Source of the DNA: an uncultured SAR86 cluster bacterium | GTDB lineage: Bacteria; Pseudomonadota; Gammaproteobacteria; Magnimaribacterales; Magnimaribacteraceae | DNA: 64,000 nucleotides | Direction: 5' to 3' | NCBI GenBank assembly: GCA_937773605.1 | Contig: CALJVP010000009.1 | Span: 1 to 64,000 of the forward strand | In this document: in pieces, positions 21,688 through 33,525 of the stretch | Numbering within the stretch: the stretch's first letter is position 1 | How the letters are laid out: each line of letters starts with the position of its first letter | Translations under genes and position numbers: made by a program | The notes under the pieces: generated by a model | Seen by the model: only the letters and a program-made list of their open reading frames with translations | The model's database searches: none | Told to the model about the DNA's origin: nothing

Positions 21688-22095
21688 TTACACTCTCCTT
21701 ACAAAAGTTGTGGCTACAGGCATCTTTGCAGAAGCAAGAGCAAAAGCTTCTTTTGCTAGTTCTTCTTCTACGCCTTCCATTTCATACAGAATCTTGCCTG
21801 GTTTAATAGGACAAACCCAGTATTCAACATTACCCTTCCCTTTACCTTGTCTAACTTCTAATGGTTTTTTTGTTATGGGTTTGTCAGGAAAGACTCTAAT
21901 CCAAATCTTTGCTCCTCTTTTTACCTTTCTTGTCATTGCCCTTCTAGCAGCTTCAATCTGCCTAGATGTAAGCTGGCCTCTGGAAGTTGCTTTTAAACCG
22001 AAAGTGCCAAAGCTTAGAGTAGAACCGCGTTGAGCGTTTCCAGTGTTTCTGCCTTTTTGTTGCTTTCTGTATTTAGTTCTTTTTGGTTGAAACAT
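21688..22095 (-). CDS. rplP: 50S ribosomal protein L16
   Basis: 135 aa. [20 protein letters not shown] and the loop [19 protein letters not shown] are L16 hallmarks; the latter reaches towards the A-site tRNA. The gene abuts rpmC with no spacer and follows rpsC by 9 bp. Confidence 0.98.
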   Translation of the reverse strand: MFQPKRTKYRKQQKGRNTGNAQRGSTLSFGTFGLKATSRGQLTSRQIEAARRAMTRKVKRGAKIWIRVFPDKPITKKPLEVRQGKGKGNVEYWVCPIKPGKILYEMEGVEEELAKEAFALASAKMPVATTFVRRV

Positions 22096-22104
22096 TTTTT
22101 TACC

Positions 22105-22758
22105 TTATTCTGATCCTTCTTTAGTAGAAGGGGCTAGTACTTCTCCCCTAAAGACCCAAGCTTTTACTCCTATTACCCCATAGGTAGTATTTGCTTCAGC
22201 TAAACCATAATCAACGTCTGCTCTTAGGGTGTGTAGAGGAACTCTCCCTTCTTTTTGAATTTCTGCTCTAGCAATCTCAGCTCCACCAAGTCTGCCTGCA
22301 ACTCTTATCTTTACACCTTGGGCACCTTGCCTCATGGCATTCTGAACTGCTCTTTTCATGGCTCTTCTAAACATTACTCTTCTTTCTAACTGTTGAGCTA
22401 CACTTTCAGCTAATAATTTCGCATCTAAGTCGGGCTTTCTTATCTCTTGAATACTCAGCGTTACAGGAATTCCCATTCTGTTAGTAATGTCCTCACGCAT
22501 TTTGTCTATATCTTCACCTTTCTTCCCTATAACGATTCCAGGTCTTGCTGTGTGAATTAAAACTCTTGCATTATCTGCAGTTCTTTCAATTTCAATACGA
22601 CTAACAGAGGCGTGTGCAAGTTTTTTTGTTAAATGTTCTCTAACTTCAATATCTTTTAAAAGATTTTCTGTGTATTGAGATTTCTCTGCATACCAATTAG
22701 AGGAATGCTGAGTTGTTATCCCTAATCTAAATCCTATTGGATGTACTTTTTGTCCCAT
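22105..22758 (-). CDS. rpsC: 30S ribosomal protein S3
   Basis: 217 aa. The N-terminus [20 protein letters not shown] fixes the start at ATG 22758; a longer in-frame start would run into rplV. A KH domain contains [11 protein letters not shown], followed by the C-terminal [21 protein letters not shown]3 helps form the mRNA entry helicase with S4 and S5. A short acidic tail ends the protein. Confidence 0.98.
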   Translation of the reverse strand: MGQKVHPIGFRLGITTQHSSNWYAEKSQYTENLLKDIEVREHLTKKLAHASVSRIEIERTADNARVLIHTARPGIVIGKKGEDIDKMREDITNRMGIPVTLSIQEIRKPDLDAKLLAESVAQQLERRVMFRRAMKRAVQNAMRQGAQGVKIRVAGRLGGAEIARAEIQKEGRVPLHTLRADVDYGLAEANTTYGVIGVKAWVFRGEVLAPSTKEGSE

Positions 22759-22760
22759 TA

Positions 22761-23099
22761 CTAAACCTTTTCCTTTATTGTTAAGGCTATATTGCAACTA
22801 CGTTTGAAGAATCTATCTGCTCTTCCTCTAGCTCTTGGCCTAACTCTTTTCATTGTGAAACTTTCATCGACAGCAATACTTGAAACAAATAGAGAGTCCG
22901 CGTCTAGTCCATTGTTATGTTCTGCGTTTGCAATTGCTGACTCTAGGACTTTTTTTACTATGTGAGCAGATTTCTGTGGAGCAAAAGTTAATATACCTAA
23001 TGCTTCTTCCACGTGTTTACCTCTGATTTGATTTGCAACCAATCTAACTTTTTGAGCAGAAATTCTTGCACTTCTTAATTTGGCACTTACTTCATTCAT
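22761..23099 (-). CDS. rplV: 50S ribosomal protein L22
   Basis: 112 aa. [20 protein letters not shown] and the tunnel loop [18 protein letters not shown] are diagnostic. L22 lines the exit tunnel constriction. Order rpsS-rplV-rpsC is standard; 2 bp separate it from rpsC. Confidence 0.98.
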   Translation of the reverse strand: MNEVSAKLRSARISAQKVRLVANQIRGKHVEEALGILTFAPQKSAHIVKKVLESAIANAEHNNGLDADSLFVSSIAVDESFTMKRVRPRARGRADRFFKRSCNIALTIKEKV

Positions 23100-23113
23100 A
23101 ATTCAATAGTAGA

Positions 23114-23380
23114 TTACTTCCTGTCTCCGGAATGCATCCTAAAAGTTCTTGTTAAAACAAATTCACCTAATTTATGTCCAACCATGTCTTCTTGTATAAA
23201 AATTGGTACATGCTGTCTGCCGTTATGAACGGCAATATTTAAACCAACCATATCTGGAGAAACCATAGATCTTCGAGACCAGGTCTTAATAGGCCTCTTA
23301 TCGTTCTCAGAGATAGCCTTATCCACCTTCTTTTGAAGATGTAAATCTATGAATGGTCCTTTTTTTAGCGATCTAGGCAT
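23114..23380 (-). CDS. rpsS: 30S ribosomal protein S19
   Basis: 88 aa. [20 protein letters not shown] and [20 protein letters not shown] are signature S19 sequences; S19 forms a complex with S13 in the 30S head. Located between rplB and rplV. Confidence 0.98.
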   Translation of the reverse strand: MPRSLKKGPFIDLHLQKKVDKAISENDKRPIKTWSRRSMVSPDMVGLNIAVHNGRQHVPIFIQEDMVGHKLGEFVLTRTFRMHSGDRK

Positions 23381-23385
23381 AATAA

Positions 23386-24219
23386 TTATTGATATCTACG
23401 ACGTACAATCATCTTATTTGTACTCTTTGTTTTCTTTCTTGTTCTAAATCCTTTTGTTGGAACACCCCAAGGAGTCACAGGATGTCTACCGCCAGATGTT
23501 TTGCCTTCACCTCCACCGTGAGGGTGATCTACAGGGTTCATTGCTACTCCCCTTACTGTTGGCCTTATTCCCATCCAGCGTTTAGCCCCCGCCTTACCAA
23601 TTGATCTTAAAGAATGCTCTGTATTAGATACTGATCCAATAGTAGCTTTACAATCAGAAAGGACTCTCCTTACTTCACCGCTTCTCAACCTTAAAGTGAC
23701 ATGTCTTCCTTCTACAGCGAGTATCTGAGCAGAGGAGCCAGCGCTTCTTATCATTTGTGCGCCCTTACCAGGAAAAAGCTCCACACAATGAACCACTGTT
23801 CCAAGAGGCATCAACTTAAGACTTAAAGTATTTCCTGGCTTAATAGGTGAATCAGGTCCAGATTGAATGTTATCACCCACCTTTAAATCTTCTGGTGCAA
23901 TAATGTAATTTCTTTCTCCATCTGCATAAAGAAGCAAAGCAATATTTGCGGAACGATTTGGATCATATTCTATAGTTTCAACTTTTGCCGGAATTGAATC
24001 TTTTGTTCGTTTAAAATCTATGATTCGGTAATGCCTCTTATGGCCACCGCCTCTGTGGCGAGTAGTTATCCTTCCTTGATTATTTCTGCCTGATTTTTGT
24101 TTTTTTGGTTCTAAAAGAGGGGCATAAGGACCATCTTTATGAAGGTCATCCCTCGATACCCACGAACGGAACCTGCGGCCAGGAGAAGTGGGTTTAGATT
24201 TCTTTATTTGAGTAGCCAT
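23386..24219 (-). CDS. rplB: 50S ribosomal protein L2
   Basis: 277 aa. Strongly conserved blocks include [20 protein letters not shown] and the C-terminal [20 protein letters not shown], whose histidine lies near the peptidyl transferase centre. L2 is needed for subunit joining. Its ATG shares one base with the rplW stop (TAATG). Confidence 0.98.
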   Translation of the reverse strand: MATQIKKSKPTSPGRRFRSWVSRDDLHKDGPYAPLLEPKKQKSGRNNQGRITTRHRGGGHKRHYRIIDFKRTKDSIPAKVETIEYDPNRSANIALLLYADGERNYIIAPEDLKVGDNIQSGPDSPIKPGNTLSLKLMPLGTVVHCVELFPGKGAQMIRSAGSSAQILAVEGRHVTLRLRSGEVRRVLSDCKATIGSVSNTEHSLRSIGKAGAKRWMGIRPTVRGVAMNPVDHPHGGGEGKTSGGRHPVTPWGVPTKGFRTRKKTKSTNKMIVRRRYQ

Positions 24220-24509
24220 TATTCTATTCCAACCTCTATTGATTGGCCTTCAGCTAATCTTACGTAGGCTTTTTTCCAATCTGATTTCTTTCTTATTCTA
24301 AATCTAGACCTCTTAGTTTTTCCTTTGACTTTGATCACATTGACACTGTGCACTTTCACAGAAAAGTATCCCTCTACTGCATGCTTAATTTGTAATTTGG
24401 TAGCGTTGATGTCTACTTTAAAAGCGTATTGGTTGTTTGATCCCATAAGAGAAGAAACTTTCTCAGTTAGATAAGGAGTTTTAATTACTTTGTATAAATC
24501 GTTTCTCAT
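24219..24509 (-). CDS. rplW: 50S ribosomal protein L23
   Basis: 96 aa. [15 protein letters not shown] and [20 protein letters not shown] match L23, the exit-tunnel docking site of trigger factor and SRP. Both ends overlap neighbours by one base (rplD upstream, rplB downstream), which suggests translational coupling. Confidence 0.97.
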   Translation of the reverse strand: MRNDLYKVIKTPYLTEKVSSLMGSNNQYAFKVDINATKLQIKHAVEGYFSVKVHSVNVIKVKGKTKRSRFRIRKKSDWKKAYVRLAEGQSIEVGIE

Positions 24510-25132
24510 TACGATAACACCTTATTAAGAGACTCAAGAGTTTCTGATGTGATCAAGACTTTCTTTGCTTTGAATAATAAAGAAGGATCAATTGAACCAA
24601 TGGTTTGAACATTAAATTCATTTAAGTTCTTTGAAGCTTGAGACAGTGTCTCATTTTCATTTGGTAGAACTGCCAAAACAGATTCAAGACCCAGATTCGT
24701 TAGAAGTAATTTAACTTGTGATGATTTTGGAGGTGAATCTATAGAAATATCATTAATGGCTATTATCTTCTCTTCTTCTGCCAGTTTAGACCAGATGGAT
24801 CTCATTGCAGATCTATACATTTTTCTGTTTATCTTCTTAGGTTTTACATTTTGATATGTGTGAGCAAAAGTTACACCTCCGCCCTTCCATATAGGCGATC
24901 TAATTGTTCCTGCACGTGCTCTACCAGTTCCCTTTTGCTTCCAAGGCTTTCTTCCTCCACCCCTAACTGCTGATCTATTTTTTTGTCCCTTTGTGCCTTG
25001 ATGGCTGTTGGAGATATAAGTAGTGATTAGCTGATGAACCAAGTCCTCATTAAAGGTTTGTCCAAAAATACTATCAGGTAACTCCATTTTAGAATCCTGA
25101 GATCCGCTCTGATTTAAAACTTGAATTTCCAT
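24509..25132 (-). CDS. rplD: 50S ribosomal protein L4
   Basis: 207 aa. The tunnel loop RSAVRGGGRKPWKQKGTGRA is diagnostic. In E. coli L4 also represses the S10 operon through its mRNA leader; a structured leader is visible here upstream of rpsJ. It overlaps rplW by one base. Confidence 0.98.
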   Translation of the reverse strand: MEIQVLNQSGSQDSKMELPDSIFGQTFNEDLVHQLITTYISNSHQGTKGQKNRSAVRGGGRKPWKQKGTGRARAGTIRSPIWKGGGVTFAHTYQNVKPKKINRKMYRSAMRSIWSKLAEEEKIIAINDISIDSPPKSSQVKLLLTNLGLESVLAVLPNENETLSQASKNLNEFNVQTIGSIDPSLLFKAKKVLITSETLESLNKVLS

Positions 25133-25136
25133 GAGT

Positions 25137-25772
25137 TTATTTAATTGCCGGTTTTAAAATGATATCTGAACCCGTTGCACCAGGGATAGGCCCTTTAATC
25201 AGTAAGAGGTTATTTTCTTCATCTATTGAAGTTATTTTTAAATTTTGAACAGTCTTTCTTTCGTCTCCCATATGGCCTGACATTTTCTTTCCTTTCCACA
25301 CCTTTCCTGGAGTTTGACACTGCCCGATTGAACCTGGAGCTCTGTGAGAGATTGAATTACCGTGAGTTGCATCTTGCATTTGGAAGTTCCATCTTTTTAC
25401 AGTTCCTTGAAATCCTTTTCCCTTTGATGTACCTGAAACATCAACAAGTTGACCTTCTTCAAATTGCTCTAAGAATAAATTACTTCCCACTTCTAGTTCT
25501 GTTATTTCATCAGAAGTTACTCTGAATTCCCATAGACCCTCTCCTGGCTTTATAGAATTCTTCTTAAAATGACCTAATTGAGGTTTGGTTAGATGTTTTT
25601 CTTTCTTATTACCTGTAGTTACTTGAACCGAAGAATAACCGTCAGTCTCTTCTGATTTGATCTGCGTAATAGTGTTTGGTTCTACGCTCACTACTGTTAC
25701 AGAAATAGCATCTCCCTCAGGTGTAAAGACCCTGGTCATTCCTTGTTTTTTGCCTATCAATCCTATGGTCAT
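25137..25772 (-). CDS. rplC: 50S ribosomal protein L3
   Basis: 211 aa. [20 protein letters not shown] and [19 protein letters not shown] are hallmarks. [18 protein letters not shown] contains the Gln that PrmB methylates in E. coli (context conserved, modification inferred). It starts 50S assembly with L24 and lies 2 bp after rpsJ. Confidence 0.98.
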   Translation of the reverse strand: MTIGLIGKKQGMTRVFTPEGDAISVTVVSVEPNTITQIKSEETDGYSSVQVTTGNKKEKHLTKPQLGHFKKNSIKPGEGLWEFRVTSDEITELEVGSNLFLEQFEEGQLVDVSGTSKGKGFQGTVKRWNFQMQDATHGNSISHRAPGSIGQCQTPGKVWKGKKMSGHMGDERKTVQNLKITSIDEENNLLLIKGPIPGATGSDIILKPAIK

Positions 25773-25774
25773 GA

Positions 25775-26095
25775 TTATTTCATCTCATCCAAACTTATTT
25801 GCACAACGACGCCTGCTGATAACTCTAATTTTGTTAAAGCATCGAGGGTCTTTTCTGAAGGTTCTAGGATATCTAATGTGCGTTTGTGAGTTCTGATTTC
25901 GTATTGGTCTCTGGCGTCTTTGTCTTTGTGTGGAGAAATTAAGATGGTTGTTTTGTGTTTCTTAACTGGCATTGGAATAGGCCCTTTCACTTTTGCACCT
26001 GTACGCTTAACCGTTTCGACAATCTCTCTAGCAGATTTGTCAATAAGCTTATGATCAAAAGCTTTAAGTCTAATTCTGATGCTTTGATTCTGCAT
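25775..26095 (-). CDS. rpsJ: 30S ribosomal protein S10
   Basis: 106 aa. [20 protein letters not shown] and [20 protein letters not shown] identify S10 (NusE), which also acts in antitermination with NusB. First gene of the S10 segment. A strong promoter (26223-26251) gives a leader of about 120 nt. Confidence 0.98.
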   Translation of the reverse strand: MQNQSIRIRLKAFDHKLIDKSAREIVETVKRTGAKVKGPIPMPVKKHKTTILISPHKDKDARDQYEIRTHKRTLDILEPSEKTLDALTKLELSAGVVVQISLDEMK

Positions 26096-26100
26096 TTTAA

Positions 26101-26140
26101 CCTTTTACTCTTTTTTTAGAGCGTAAAAAAACCTCACCTA
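26101..26140 (-). promoter_or_regulatory. Hairpin in the rpsJ (S10 operon) leader
   Basis: On the minus strand, just before the rpsJ ribosome site, the RNA would read TTTTTTTACGCTC then TAAAAAAAGAGTAAAAGG. TTTTTTTA and TAAAAAAA can pair, or TTTTA..CTC can pair with GAG..TAAAA, forming an A/U-rich hairpin next to the start codon. In E. coli the S10 leader is where L4 controls transcription and translation. Whether this one is L4-responsive is inference; no sequence match to the E. coli leader was recognised. Confidence 0.35.
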
Positions 26141-26222
26141 CTAAGTAGATTGGTTTATTAATAAATAAAGCCCTTATCTAGAAATATCTAAGATTTGAGC
26201 CTCTCCAACAAAACGAGCGCTG

Positions 26223-26251
26223 ATTCTAGTTTTGTGACCACATTGTGTCAA
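26223..26251 (-). promoter_or_regulatory. S10 operon promoter
   Basis: Minus strand: a perfect -35 TTGACA (26251-26246), exactly 17 bp, then TAGAAT (26228-26223). It lies between fusA and rpsJ, after the fusA terminator-like hairpins. Transcription would begin near 26216 and include a leader of about 120 nt before rpsJ. The best sigma70 promoter in the window. Confidence 0.85.
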
Positions 26252-26260
26252 CCGAAATAT

Positions 26261-26298
26261 GGAAAAAACCTAGATAAAATAGGGTTTTTTCCTATTTT
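26261..26298 (-). terminator. Terminator-like overlapping hairpins after fusA
   Basis: Two overlapping inverted repeats. GGAAAAAACC (26261-26270) pairs with GGTTTTTTCC (26283-26292), and AAAATAGG (26276-26283) pairs with CCTATTTT (26291-26298). They share bases, so only one can form at a time. In the fusA transcript the first ends in a run of T, as in an intrinsic terminator, though with a low-GC stem. This would separate the str segment from the S10 promoter just beyond. Confidence 0.5.
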
Positions 26299-26313
26299 AG
26301 CGCTTCTATCTAA

Positions 26314-28422
26314 TTAATCGTTTTTATTTATGATTGCCTCCGCAACATTTGAAGGCACTTCAGAGTATTTCAAAGGCTCCATTGTAAAGGTAGCTCTCCC
26401 TTGAGAAGCAGACCTAATATCTGTTGCATATCCAAACATCTCGGCTAAAGGAACCTCTCCAGAAACTACTTTTCCAGAAGGTCCATCTTCCATTCCATGA
26501 ATTACTCCTCTTCGACGACTTAAATCTCCCACAACGTCACCCATGTACTCCTCAGGAGTAACTATTTCGATACTCATGATAGGTTCAAGCAAAACTGGAT
26601 CAGCTTTTTGAGCTCCTCCTTTAAATGCCATAGAACCAGCTACTTTAAAAGCCACCTCGCTAGAATCTACATCATGATAAGAACCGTCATAAAGAGTGAC
26701 CTTTACTTTAACAAGAGGATATCCTGCTATAACACCAGCTTCCATTTGCTCTCTGCAACCTTTATCTACTGCGCTAATAAATTCTTTTGGTATAGCTCCG
26801 CCTACAATGTCATTAATAAATTGATAGTTTTGATCCTTCTCTTCATCTTGTTCTTCAAGAGGTTCCATTTTTATATAGACATGACCGTATTGACCTCTTC
26901 CTCCTGATTGACGAACAAACTTTGCTTCTTCTTCAATGTATTTCTTAATGGACTCCCTGTAAGCCACTTGGGGTTTTCCCACGTTAGCTTCCACGCCAAA
27001 CTCTCTTCTCATTCTATCCACCAGAACGTCAAGATGTAACTCACCCATACCTGACATAATAGTTTGTCCGGATTCCTCATCTGTCCTCAATCTAAAAGAA
27101 GGGTCTTCTTGAGCTAATCGACCTAAGGCTATGCCCATTTTTTCTTGGTCTTCTTTAGTTTTAGGCTCTACAGCAACCGAGATAACAGGCTCTGGGAAGT
27201 TCATAGACTCTAGAGTTATTTTGTTCTTTTCATCGCAAAGAGTTTCACCAGTAATGGCCTCTTTTAAGCCTATAACGGCGCAAATATCTCCAGCTCTTGC
27301 TTCTGAGATTTCTTCTCTTTTGTTAGAATGCATTTGAAGCATTCTTCCGATTCTTTCTTTTTTACCTTTGATAGGTAAGTAAACTGAATCTCCAGTATTA
27401 AGAGTTCCGGAGTAAACCCTAACAAAAGTTAAAGAACCCACGAAAGGATCTGTGGCTATTTTAAAAGCAATTCCTGCAAAAGGTTCATCATCATTAGATT
27501 CTCTTGAACCTTCCTCTTCATTGTCTAATACACCTGATACAGCCTTAACTTCATTAGGCGCGGGCAAGAAGTCAACCACTGCATCTAACATGGTTTGAAC
27601 ACCTTTATTCTTGAAAGCTGATCCACATAGACAAGGCACTATTTCTGATTTTAATGTTCTTTCTCTTAAGCCATCTTTGATTTCTTGCTCGGTGAGTTCT
27701 CCACCCTCAAGATATTTATCCATAACGGTTTCATTTGCCTCAGCTGCTGATTCAACCATTTTTTCTCGCCATTCTTCAGCTTGAGCTTGTAAGTTTTCAG
27801 GTATGTCATCTTCTGTGAAAGTTGTGCCCATATCGTCGGCATCCCAATAAATAGCTTTCATCTTGACAAGATCGATAACTCCTTTGAATTCGTCTTCAGC
27901 ACCTATAGCCAATTGAATAGGAACTGGATTTGCCCCTAATCTTTTTTCCATTTGATCAACAACTTTAAGGAAATCAGCTCCGGCCCTATCCATTTTATTA
28001 ATGAAGGCTATGCGAGGTACTTCATACCTGTTAGCTTGTCTCCATACAGTTTCTGATTGAGGCTCAACACCCGAACTCCCACAAAAAACAACTACGGCTC
28101 CATCTAGCACTCTTAAAGAACGTTCAACTTCAATAGTGAAGTCAACGTGACCAGGAGTGTCTATTATATTAAATCTATGTTGCTTATATTGCTTAGCTGT
28201 TCCTTCCCAAAAGCAGGTCGTAGCAGCTGAAGTTATAGTTATTCCTCTTTCTTGTTCTTGCTCCATCCAATCCATGACGGCTGCTCCATCATGAACTTCA
28301 CCAATTTTATGGGAAATACCGGTATAAAATAACACCCTCTCAGTGGTCGTTGTTTTACCTGCATCTACGTGAGCACAAATCCCAATATTTCTATACAGTT
28401 CTAACGGTGTAGTTCTGGCCAT
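26314..28422 (-). CDS. fusA: Elongation factor G
   Basis: 702 aa, full length, five domains. GTPase motifs: [19 protein letters not shown] (G1), DTPGHVDF (G3) and NKMD (G4). [17 protein letters not shown] switch I is present as [11 protein letters not shown]. It drives translocation of tRNA and mRNA. Order rpsL-rpsG-fusA matches the str operon, but tuf does not follow; instead a terminator-like hairpin and the S10 promoter come next. Confidence 0.98.
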   Translation of the reverse strand: MARTTPLELYRNIGICAHVDAGKTTTTERVLFYTGISHKIGEVHDGAAVMDWMEQEQERGITITSAATTCFWEGTAKQYKQHRFNIIDTPGHVDFTIEVERSLRVLDGAVVVFCGSSGVEPQSETVWRQANRYEVPRIAFINKMDRAGADFLKVVDQMEKRLGANPVPIQLAIGAEDEFKGVIDLVKMKAIYWDADDMGTTFTEDDIPENLQAQAEEWREKMVESAAEANETVMDKYLEGGELTEQEIKDGLRERTLKSEIVPCLCGSAFKNKGVQTMLDAVVDFLPAPNEVKAVSGVLDNEEEGSRESNDDEPFAGIAFKIATDPFVGSLTFVRVYSGTLNTGDSVYLPIKGKKERIGRMLQMHSNKREEISEARAGDICAVIGLKEAITGETLCDEKNKITLESMNFPEPVISVAVEPKTKEDQEKMGIALGRLAQEDPSFRLRTDEESGQTIMSGMGELHLDVLVDRMRREFGVEANVGKPQVAYRESIKKYIEEEAKFVRQSGGRGQYGHVYIKMEPLEEQDEEKDQNYQFINDIVGGAIPKEFISAVDKGCREQMEAGVIAGYPLVKVKVTLYDGSYHDVDSSEVAFKVAGSMAFKGGAQKADPVLLEPIMSIEIVTPEEYMGDVVGDLSRRRGVIHGMEDGPSGKVVSGEVPLAEMFGYATDIRSASQGRATFTMEPLKYSEVPSNVAEAIINKND

Positions 28423-28441
28423 AATTATTTATAAGTTGGAG

Positions 28442-29289
<848 letters not shown>

Positions 29290-29319
29290 AGATTTTTGTT
29301 TTAATTTTTAAGGTCGCGA

Positions 29320-29348
29320 ATTGTAATGAGAGCCTTTGGTTGCGTCAA
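29320..29348 (-). promoter_or_regulatory. str operon (rpsL) promoter
   Basis: Minus strand: TTGACG (29348-29343), 17 bp, TACAAT (29325-29320), then TCGCGACC as a GC-rich discriminator. It lies within the 63-bp gap between rpoC and rpsL and begins only 4 bp after the rpoC stop codon. The GC discriminator suggests ppGpp-sensitive expression (inference from E. coli). Confidence 0.8.
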
Positions 29349-29352
29349 TGTA

Positions 29353-32300
29353 TTACTCCGGTTCATTTAAAGCATCACTTAGAGCTTTTTCTAGATCTAT
29401 TTCAAAATCTTCTTCCACTTTCTCTATTGAGCTGCTTAATTTTGCTAATCCTGAACCTGCAGGAATCAACCTTCCAACCACTACGTTCTCTTTTAAGCCA
29501 CGCAACCTATCAACTCTTCCGGTTGTTGCTGCTTCAGTCAAGACTCTTGTTGTTTCTTGGAAAGATGCTGCAGAAATAAACGATTCTGTCGCTAAAGACG
29601 CTTTAGTGATTCCGAGCAACAATCTATTAAACTGAATCTCTGCCTTTTTAGCTTCTCTAAGAGCTAAATTAGCTTCTTTAACTCTGGAATATTCTGCCTG
29701 TTCACCAAGAATAAAATCTGAATCACCAGGTTCTATTATTTCCACTTTTCTTAGCATTTGATTAAGAATAACTTCTATATGTTTATCATTAATACTCACT
29801 CCTTGAAGTCTGTAGACTTCTTGGATACCGTTGACAATATAATCCGTAAGCTCTTCTAATCCTCTTAAAGCTAATATATCGTGAGGACTCATGGCACCAT
29901 CAGATACTATGTCTCCCTTTTCAATGCGCTCTCCTTCAAAAACGTTAATATGTCTTGTTCTGAGGATTAAAGTTGCATGATCATTTCCTTCTTCATCCGT
30001 AATAACCAACCTTTCTTTCCCTTTAGTTGGCTTACCCCAAGAAACTATGCCTGAAGCTTGAGCTAAAATAGCCGATTCTTTAGGCTTTCTTGCTTCAAAT
30101 AAATCAGCAACTCTAGGTAAACCACCGGTTATATCTTTTGTTTTAGCAGATTCTTGGGAAATTCTAGCAAGAACACCACCAACCTCTATGTCTTGACCTT
30201 CAGATAATTGAAGGAATGCATTTCCAGGTAAAGTGTATATAGCAGGAGCTTCTGAATCAGGTAAAGTTTTATCCTTCCCTCTGCCATCCACTATGTGGAT
30301 TGCAGGACGCTTATCTTGTGCATCACCTTTTGGCCTTTCAGTAACATCAATAATCTCAATATTACTTAGGCCTGTCATTTCATCTTGTTTGAGCCTAGCT
30401 GTGATCCCATCTTCTATATCTACAAATTTAGCTTTTCCACTGATTTCAGAAATTATAGGTCTAGTTAAAGGATCCCATTTAGCAATAGTATCGCCAGCTT
30501 TAACCTTTGAACCAGTAGCGTAATTTAAGACCGTTCCGTAAGGCACTTTATGACTCTCAACAATTCTACCGTTCGCATCTATAACTGTTATTTCTGATGA
30601 TTGTGCCAAAGCAATAAAAGTTCCATCTTTCTTCTTAACTGTTCTTGTCTCATAAACACATTTACCTTCGTAACTAGTTTCAACATTATCCTCGGCAGAA
30701 GTACCTGAAGCTGCACCACCTATGTGGAAAGTTCTCATTGTAAGCTGAGTTCCTGGCTCGCCTATAGATTGTGCCGCTACAATTCCTACTGACTCACCTA
30801 TATCAACTTTATGCCCTCTTCCTAGGTCTCTTCCGTAGCATTTTGCACAAATGCCGTGAATGGTATTACAGTGAATAGCTGATCTAACTTTTATCTCAAA
30901 TATGTTCTTTTCCTCTAGAGAATCGACAATATCTTCATCAATTAGAAGCCCTGCCTCTAATAGAGTTTCTTTACCATCTTGAGATTTTACATCTTCTGCT
31001 ACGGTTCTTCCGAGTACTCTCTCTCCTAAGGGCACAAGAACTTGTCCCCCATCAATGATAGGTCTCATTAAAATACCATTAGATGTTCCGCAGTCTTCTT
31101 CACTCACAACCATATCTTGGGCAACATCTACTAATCTTCTTGTTAAGTATCCTGAATTCGCTGTTTTAAGAGCAGTATCTGCCAAACCTTTTCTTGCTCC
31201 ATGAGTAGAAATAAAATATTGCTGAGCGGTTAATCCCTCTCTAAAATTTGCCGTTATTGGTGTTTCAATAATTGAACCATCAGGTTTAGCCATTAGGCCT
31301 CTCATACCCGCTAACTGTCTTATTTGAGCGGGTGAACCTCTTGCTCCTGAATCTGCATACATAAACACAGAGTTAAATGAATCTGAGGTAACTTTATTAC
31401 CTTCTGCATCAGTAAACTCTTCTTCTGAAATATTATCCATCATGGACTTGGCAATCATTTCATTAGCCCTTGACCATATGTCTATCGCTTTATTATATTT
31501 TTCACCTTGAGTGACCAAGCCAGATGCAAACTGAGCTTCAATATCTTTAACTTCTTGCTCAGCTTCTGAAACAATACTTTCTTTATCGTCTGGAATAATA
31601 AAATCGTCTATTCCTATAGATGAACCTGATTTCGTAGAGAATTCATAACCCATGTACATCAATTGATCTGCAAAGATAACTGTTCTTTTTAGCCCAGCTT
31701 TTCGATACACAGTATCAATTAAGCTCGAAACCGACTTGCTATCTAAAGTCCTGTTTACTAACTCAAAAGGCATGCCTTCAGGAAGCAGCTCATATAAAAG
31801 GGCTCTTCCAACTGTTGTGTCTAATATTTGGGTTGCTTCATCTTCGAGTTTATTAGGCTTTAATCTAACTTTAATTTTAGCCTGCAAATCTACTGTGTTT
31901 GAGTAAAATGCTCTGCTAACTTCATTCACTGAGGACATTATTCTGCCTTCTCCTTTAGCATTAATTTTTTCTCTAGACATATAATATATACCTAAAACAA
32001 CGTCTTGCGATGGATCAATAATTGGCTTTCCGTTTGAAGGAGAAAGGATATTATTTGAAGCCATCATTAAAGCTCTGCATTCTAGCTGTGCTTCTATTGT
32101 CAGCGGTACGTGAACAGCCATCTGGTCACCGTCAAAATCTGCGTTATATGCCTTACAGACCAATGGATGTAATTGAATGGCCTTACCTTCAACAAGAACT
32201 GGCTCGAATGCCTGGATACCTAATCTATGCAGTGTAGGCGCCCTATTAAGCATAACTGGGTGTTCTCTTATTACTTCGTCAAGTATATCCCAAACTTCTG

Positions 32301-33516
32301 GCTCTTCTCTATCTACCATCCTCTTGGCTAGCTTTATTGTATTGGCAAGCTCAAGTTGTTGTAATTTTCCAAAAACAAAAGGTTTAAATAACTCTAATGC
32401 CATTTTCTTAGGCAAGCCACACTGGTGCAGTCTCAAGGTGGGTCCTACAACAATTACTGATCTGCCAGAATAATCAACTCGTTTTCCAAGTAAGTTTTGT
32501 CTGAATCTTCCTTGCTTTCCTTTGATCATATCCGCCAAAGATTTCAGAGGTCGTTTATTTGATCCAGTTACAGCTCTTCCTCTTCTGCCATTGTCTAAAA
32601 GGGCATCAACAGATTCTTGAAGCATCCTCTTTTCATTTCTAGTGATGATATCCGGAGCATTAAGGTCCAGAAGTCTTTTAAGTCTATTATTTCTATTAAT
32701 TACTCTCCTGTATAAATCATTTAGATCTGAAGTAGCAAACCTTCCTCCTTCCAATGGAACTAGGGGTCTTAAATCTGGCGGAAGAATAGGCAACACTTCC
32801 AGGACCATCCATTCAGGTCTATTTCCCGATTCATTAAAAGATTTTAATAGCTTCAACCTCTTTGCAAATTTCTTTAACTTAGCCTCGGATTTTGTTAGAG
32901 GCATCTCGTCTTGAATATCTTTAATTACACCTTCAAGATCTAGTTCTTTCAGAAGGGTTTGTATTGATTCAGCTCCCATACCAGCATCGAATTCATCTCC
33001 CCAAGTTTCTAAAGCTTCGTAATACTCTTCATCTGTTAGAAGCTGACAACTTTCTAAATCTGTCATGCCGGGTTCAATTACTATGAAAGATTCGAAGTAA
33101 AGAACTCTTTCAAGATCTTTTAATGTTAGATCTAAAGCCAATGCTAGCCTTGAAGGTAAAGATTTTAAGAACCATATATGAGCTACAGGAGCTGCCAACT
33201 CTAAATGGCCCATTCTTTCTCTTCTAACTTTTGATAAAGTTACCTCAACACCGCATTTCTCGCACACAACTCCTCTGTGTTTCATGCGTTTATATTTACC
33301 GCAAATACACTCGTAGTCTTTTATAGGACCAAAGATCTTCGAACAAAACAGACCATCACGTTCTGGCTTAAAAGTCCTATAATTTATAGTTTCAGGCTTC
33401 TTAACTTCGCCGTAAGACCATGACCGAATTTGCTGAGGGGATGCAAGACCAGCTCTAATTGAATTGTATTCAACTCCATGACCCTGTGTTCTTAATAAAT
33501 CTACTAAGTCTTTCAA
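29353..33516 (-). CDS. rpoC: DNA-directed RNA polymerase subunit beta'
   Basis: 1387 aa (E. coli 1407). The catalytic Mg2+ site [15 protein letters not shown] is intact. The N-terminal zinc site ([20 protein letters not shown]) and the second one (C..., [19 protein letters not shown]) are present. The trigger-loop region [16 protein letters not shown] is conserved. It lies 9 bp after rpoB. Confidence 0.98.
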   Translation of the reverse strand: MKDLVDLLRTQGHGVEYNSIRAGLASPQQIRSWSYGEVKKPETINYRTFKPERDGLFCSKIFGPIKDYECICGKYKRMKHRGVVCEKCGVEVTLSKVRRERMGHLELAAPVAHIWFLKSLPSRLALALDLTLKDLERVLYFESFIVIEPGMTDLESCQLLTDEEYYEALETWGDEFDAGMGAESIQTLLKELDLEGVIKDIQDEMPLTKSEAKLKKFAKRLKLLKSFNESGNRPEWMVLEVLPILPPDLRPLVPLEGGRFATSDLNDLYRRVINRNNRLKRLLDLNAPDIITRNEKRMLQESVDALLDNGRRGRAVTGSNKRPLKSLADMIKGKQGRFRQNLLGKRVDYSGRSVIVVGPTLRLHQCGLPKKMALELFKPFVFGKLQQLELANTIKLAKRMVDREEPEVWDILDEVIREHPVMLNRAPTLHRLGIQAFEPVLVEGKAIQLHPLVCKAYNADFDGDQMAVHVPLTIEAQLECRALMMASNNILSPSNGKPIIDPSQDVVLGIYYMSREKINAKGEGRIMSSVNEVSRAFYSNTVDLQAKIKVRLKPNKLEDEATQILDTTVGRALLYELLPEGMPFELVNRTLDSKSVSSLIDTVYRKAGLKRTVIFADQLMYMGYEFSTKSGSSIGIDDFIIPDDKESIVSEAEQEVKDIEAQFASGLVTQGEKYNKAIDIWSRANEMIAKSMMDNISEEEFTDAEGNKVTSDSFNSVFMYADSGARGSPAQIRQLAGMRGLMAKPDGSIIETPITANFREGLTAQQYFISTHGARKGLADTALKTANSGYLTRRLVDVAQDMVVSEEDCGTSNGILMRPIIDGGQVLVPLGERVLGRTVAEDVKSQDGKETLLEAGLLIDEDIVDSLEEKNIFEIKVRSAIHCNTIHGICAKCYGRDLGRGHKVDIGESVGIVAAQSIGEPGTQLTMRTFHIGGAASGTSAEDNVETSYEGKCVYETRTVKKKDGTFIALAQSSEITVIDANGRIVESHKVPYGTVLNYATGSKVKAGDTIAKWDPLTRPIISEISGKAKFVDIEDGITARLKQDEMTGLSNIEIIDVTERPKGDAQDKRPAIHIVDGRGKDKTLPDSEAPAIYTLPGNAFLQLSEGQDIEVGGVLARISQESAKTKDITGGLPRVADLFEARKPKESAILAQASGIVSWGKPTKGKERLVITDEEGNDHATLILRTRHINVFEGERIEKGDIVSDGAMSPHDILALRGLEELTDYIVNGIQEVYRLQGVSINDKHIEVILNQMLRKVEIIEPGDSDFILGEQAEYSRVKEANLALREAKKAEIQFNRLLLGITKASLATESFISAASFQETTRVLTEAATTGRVDRLRGLKENVVVGRLIPAGSGLAKLSSSIEKVEEDFEIDLEKALSDALNEPE

Positions 33517-33525
33517 TGTAATCTC

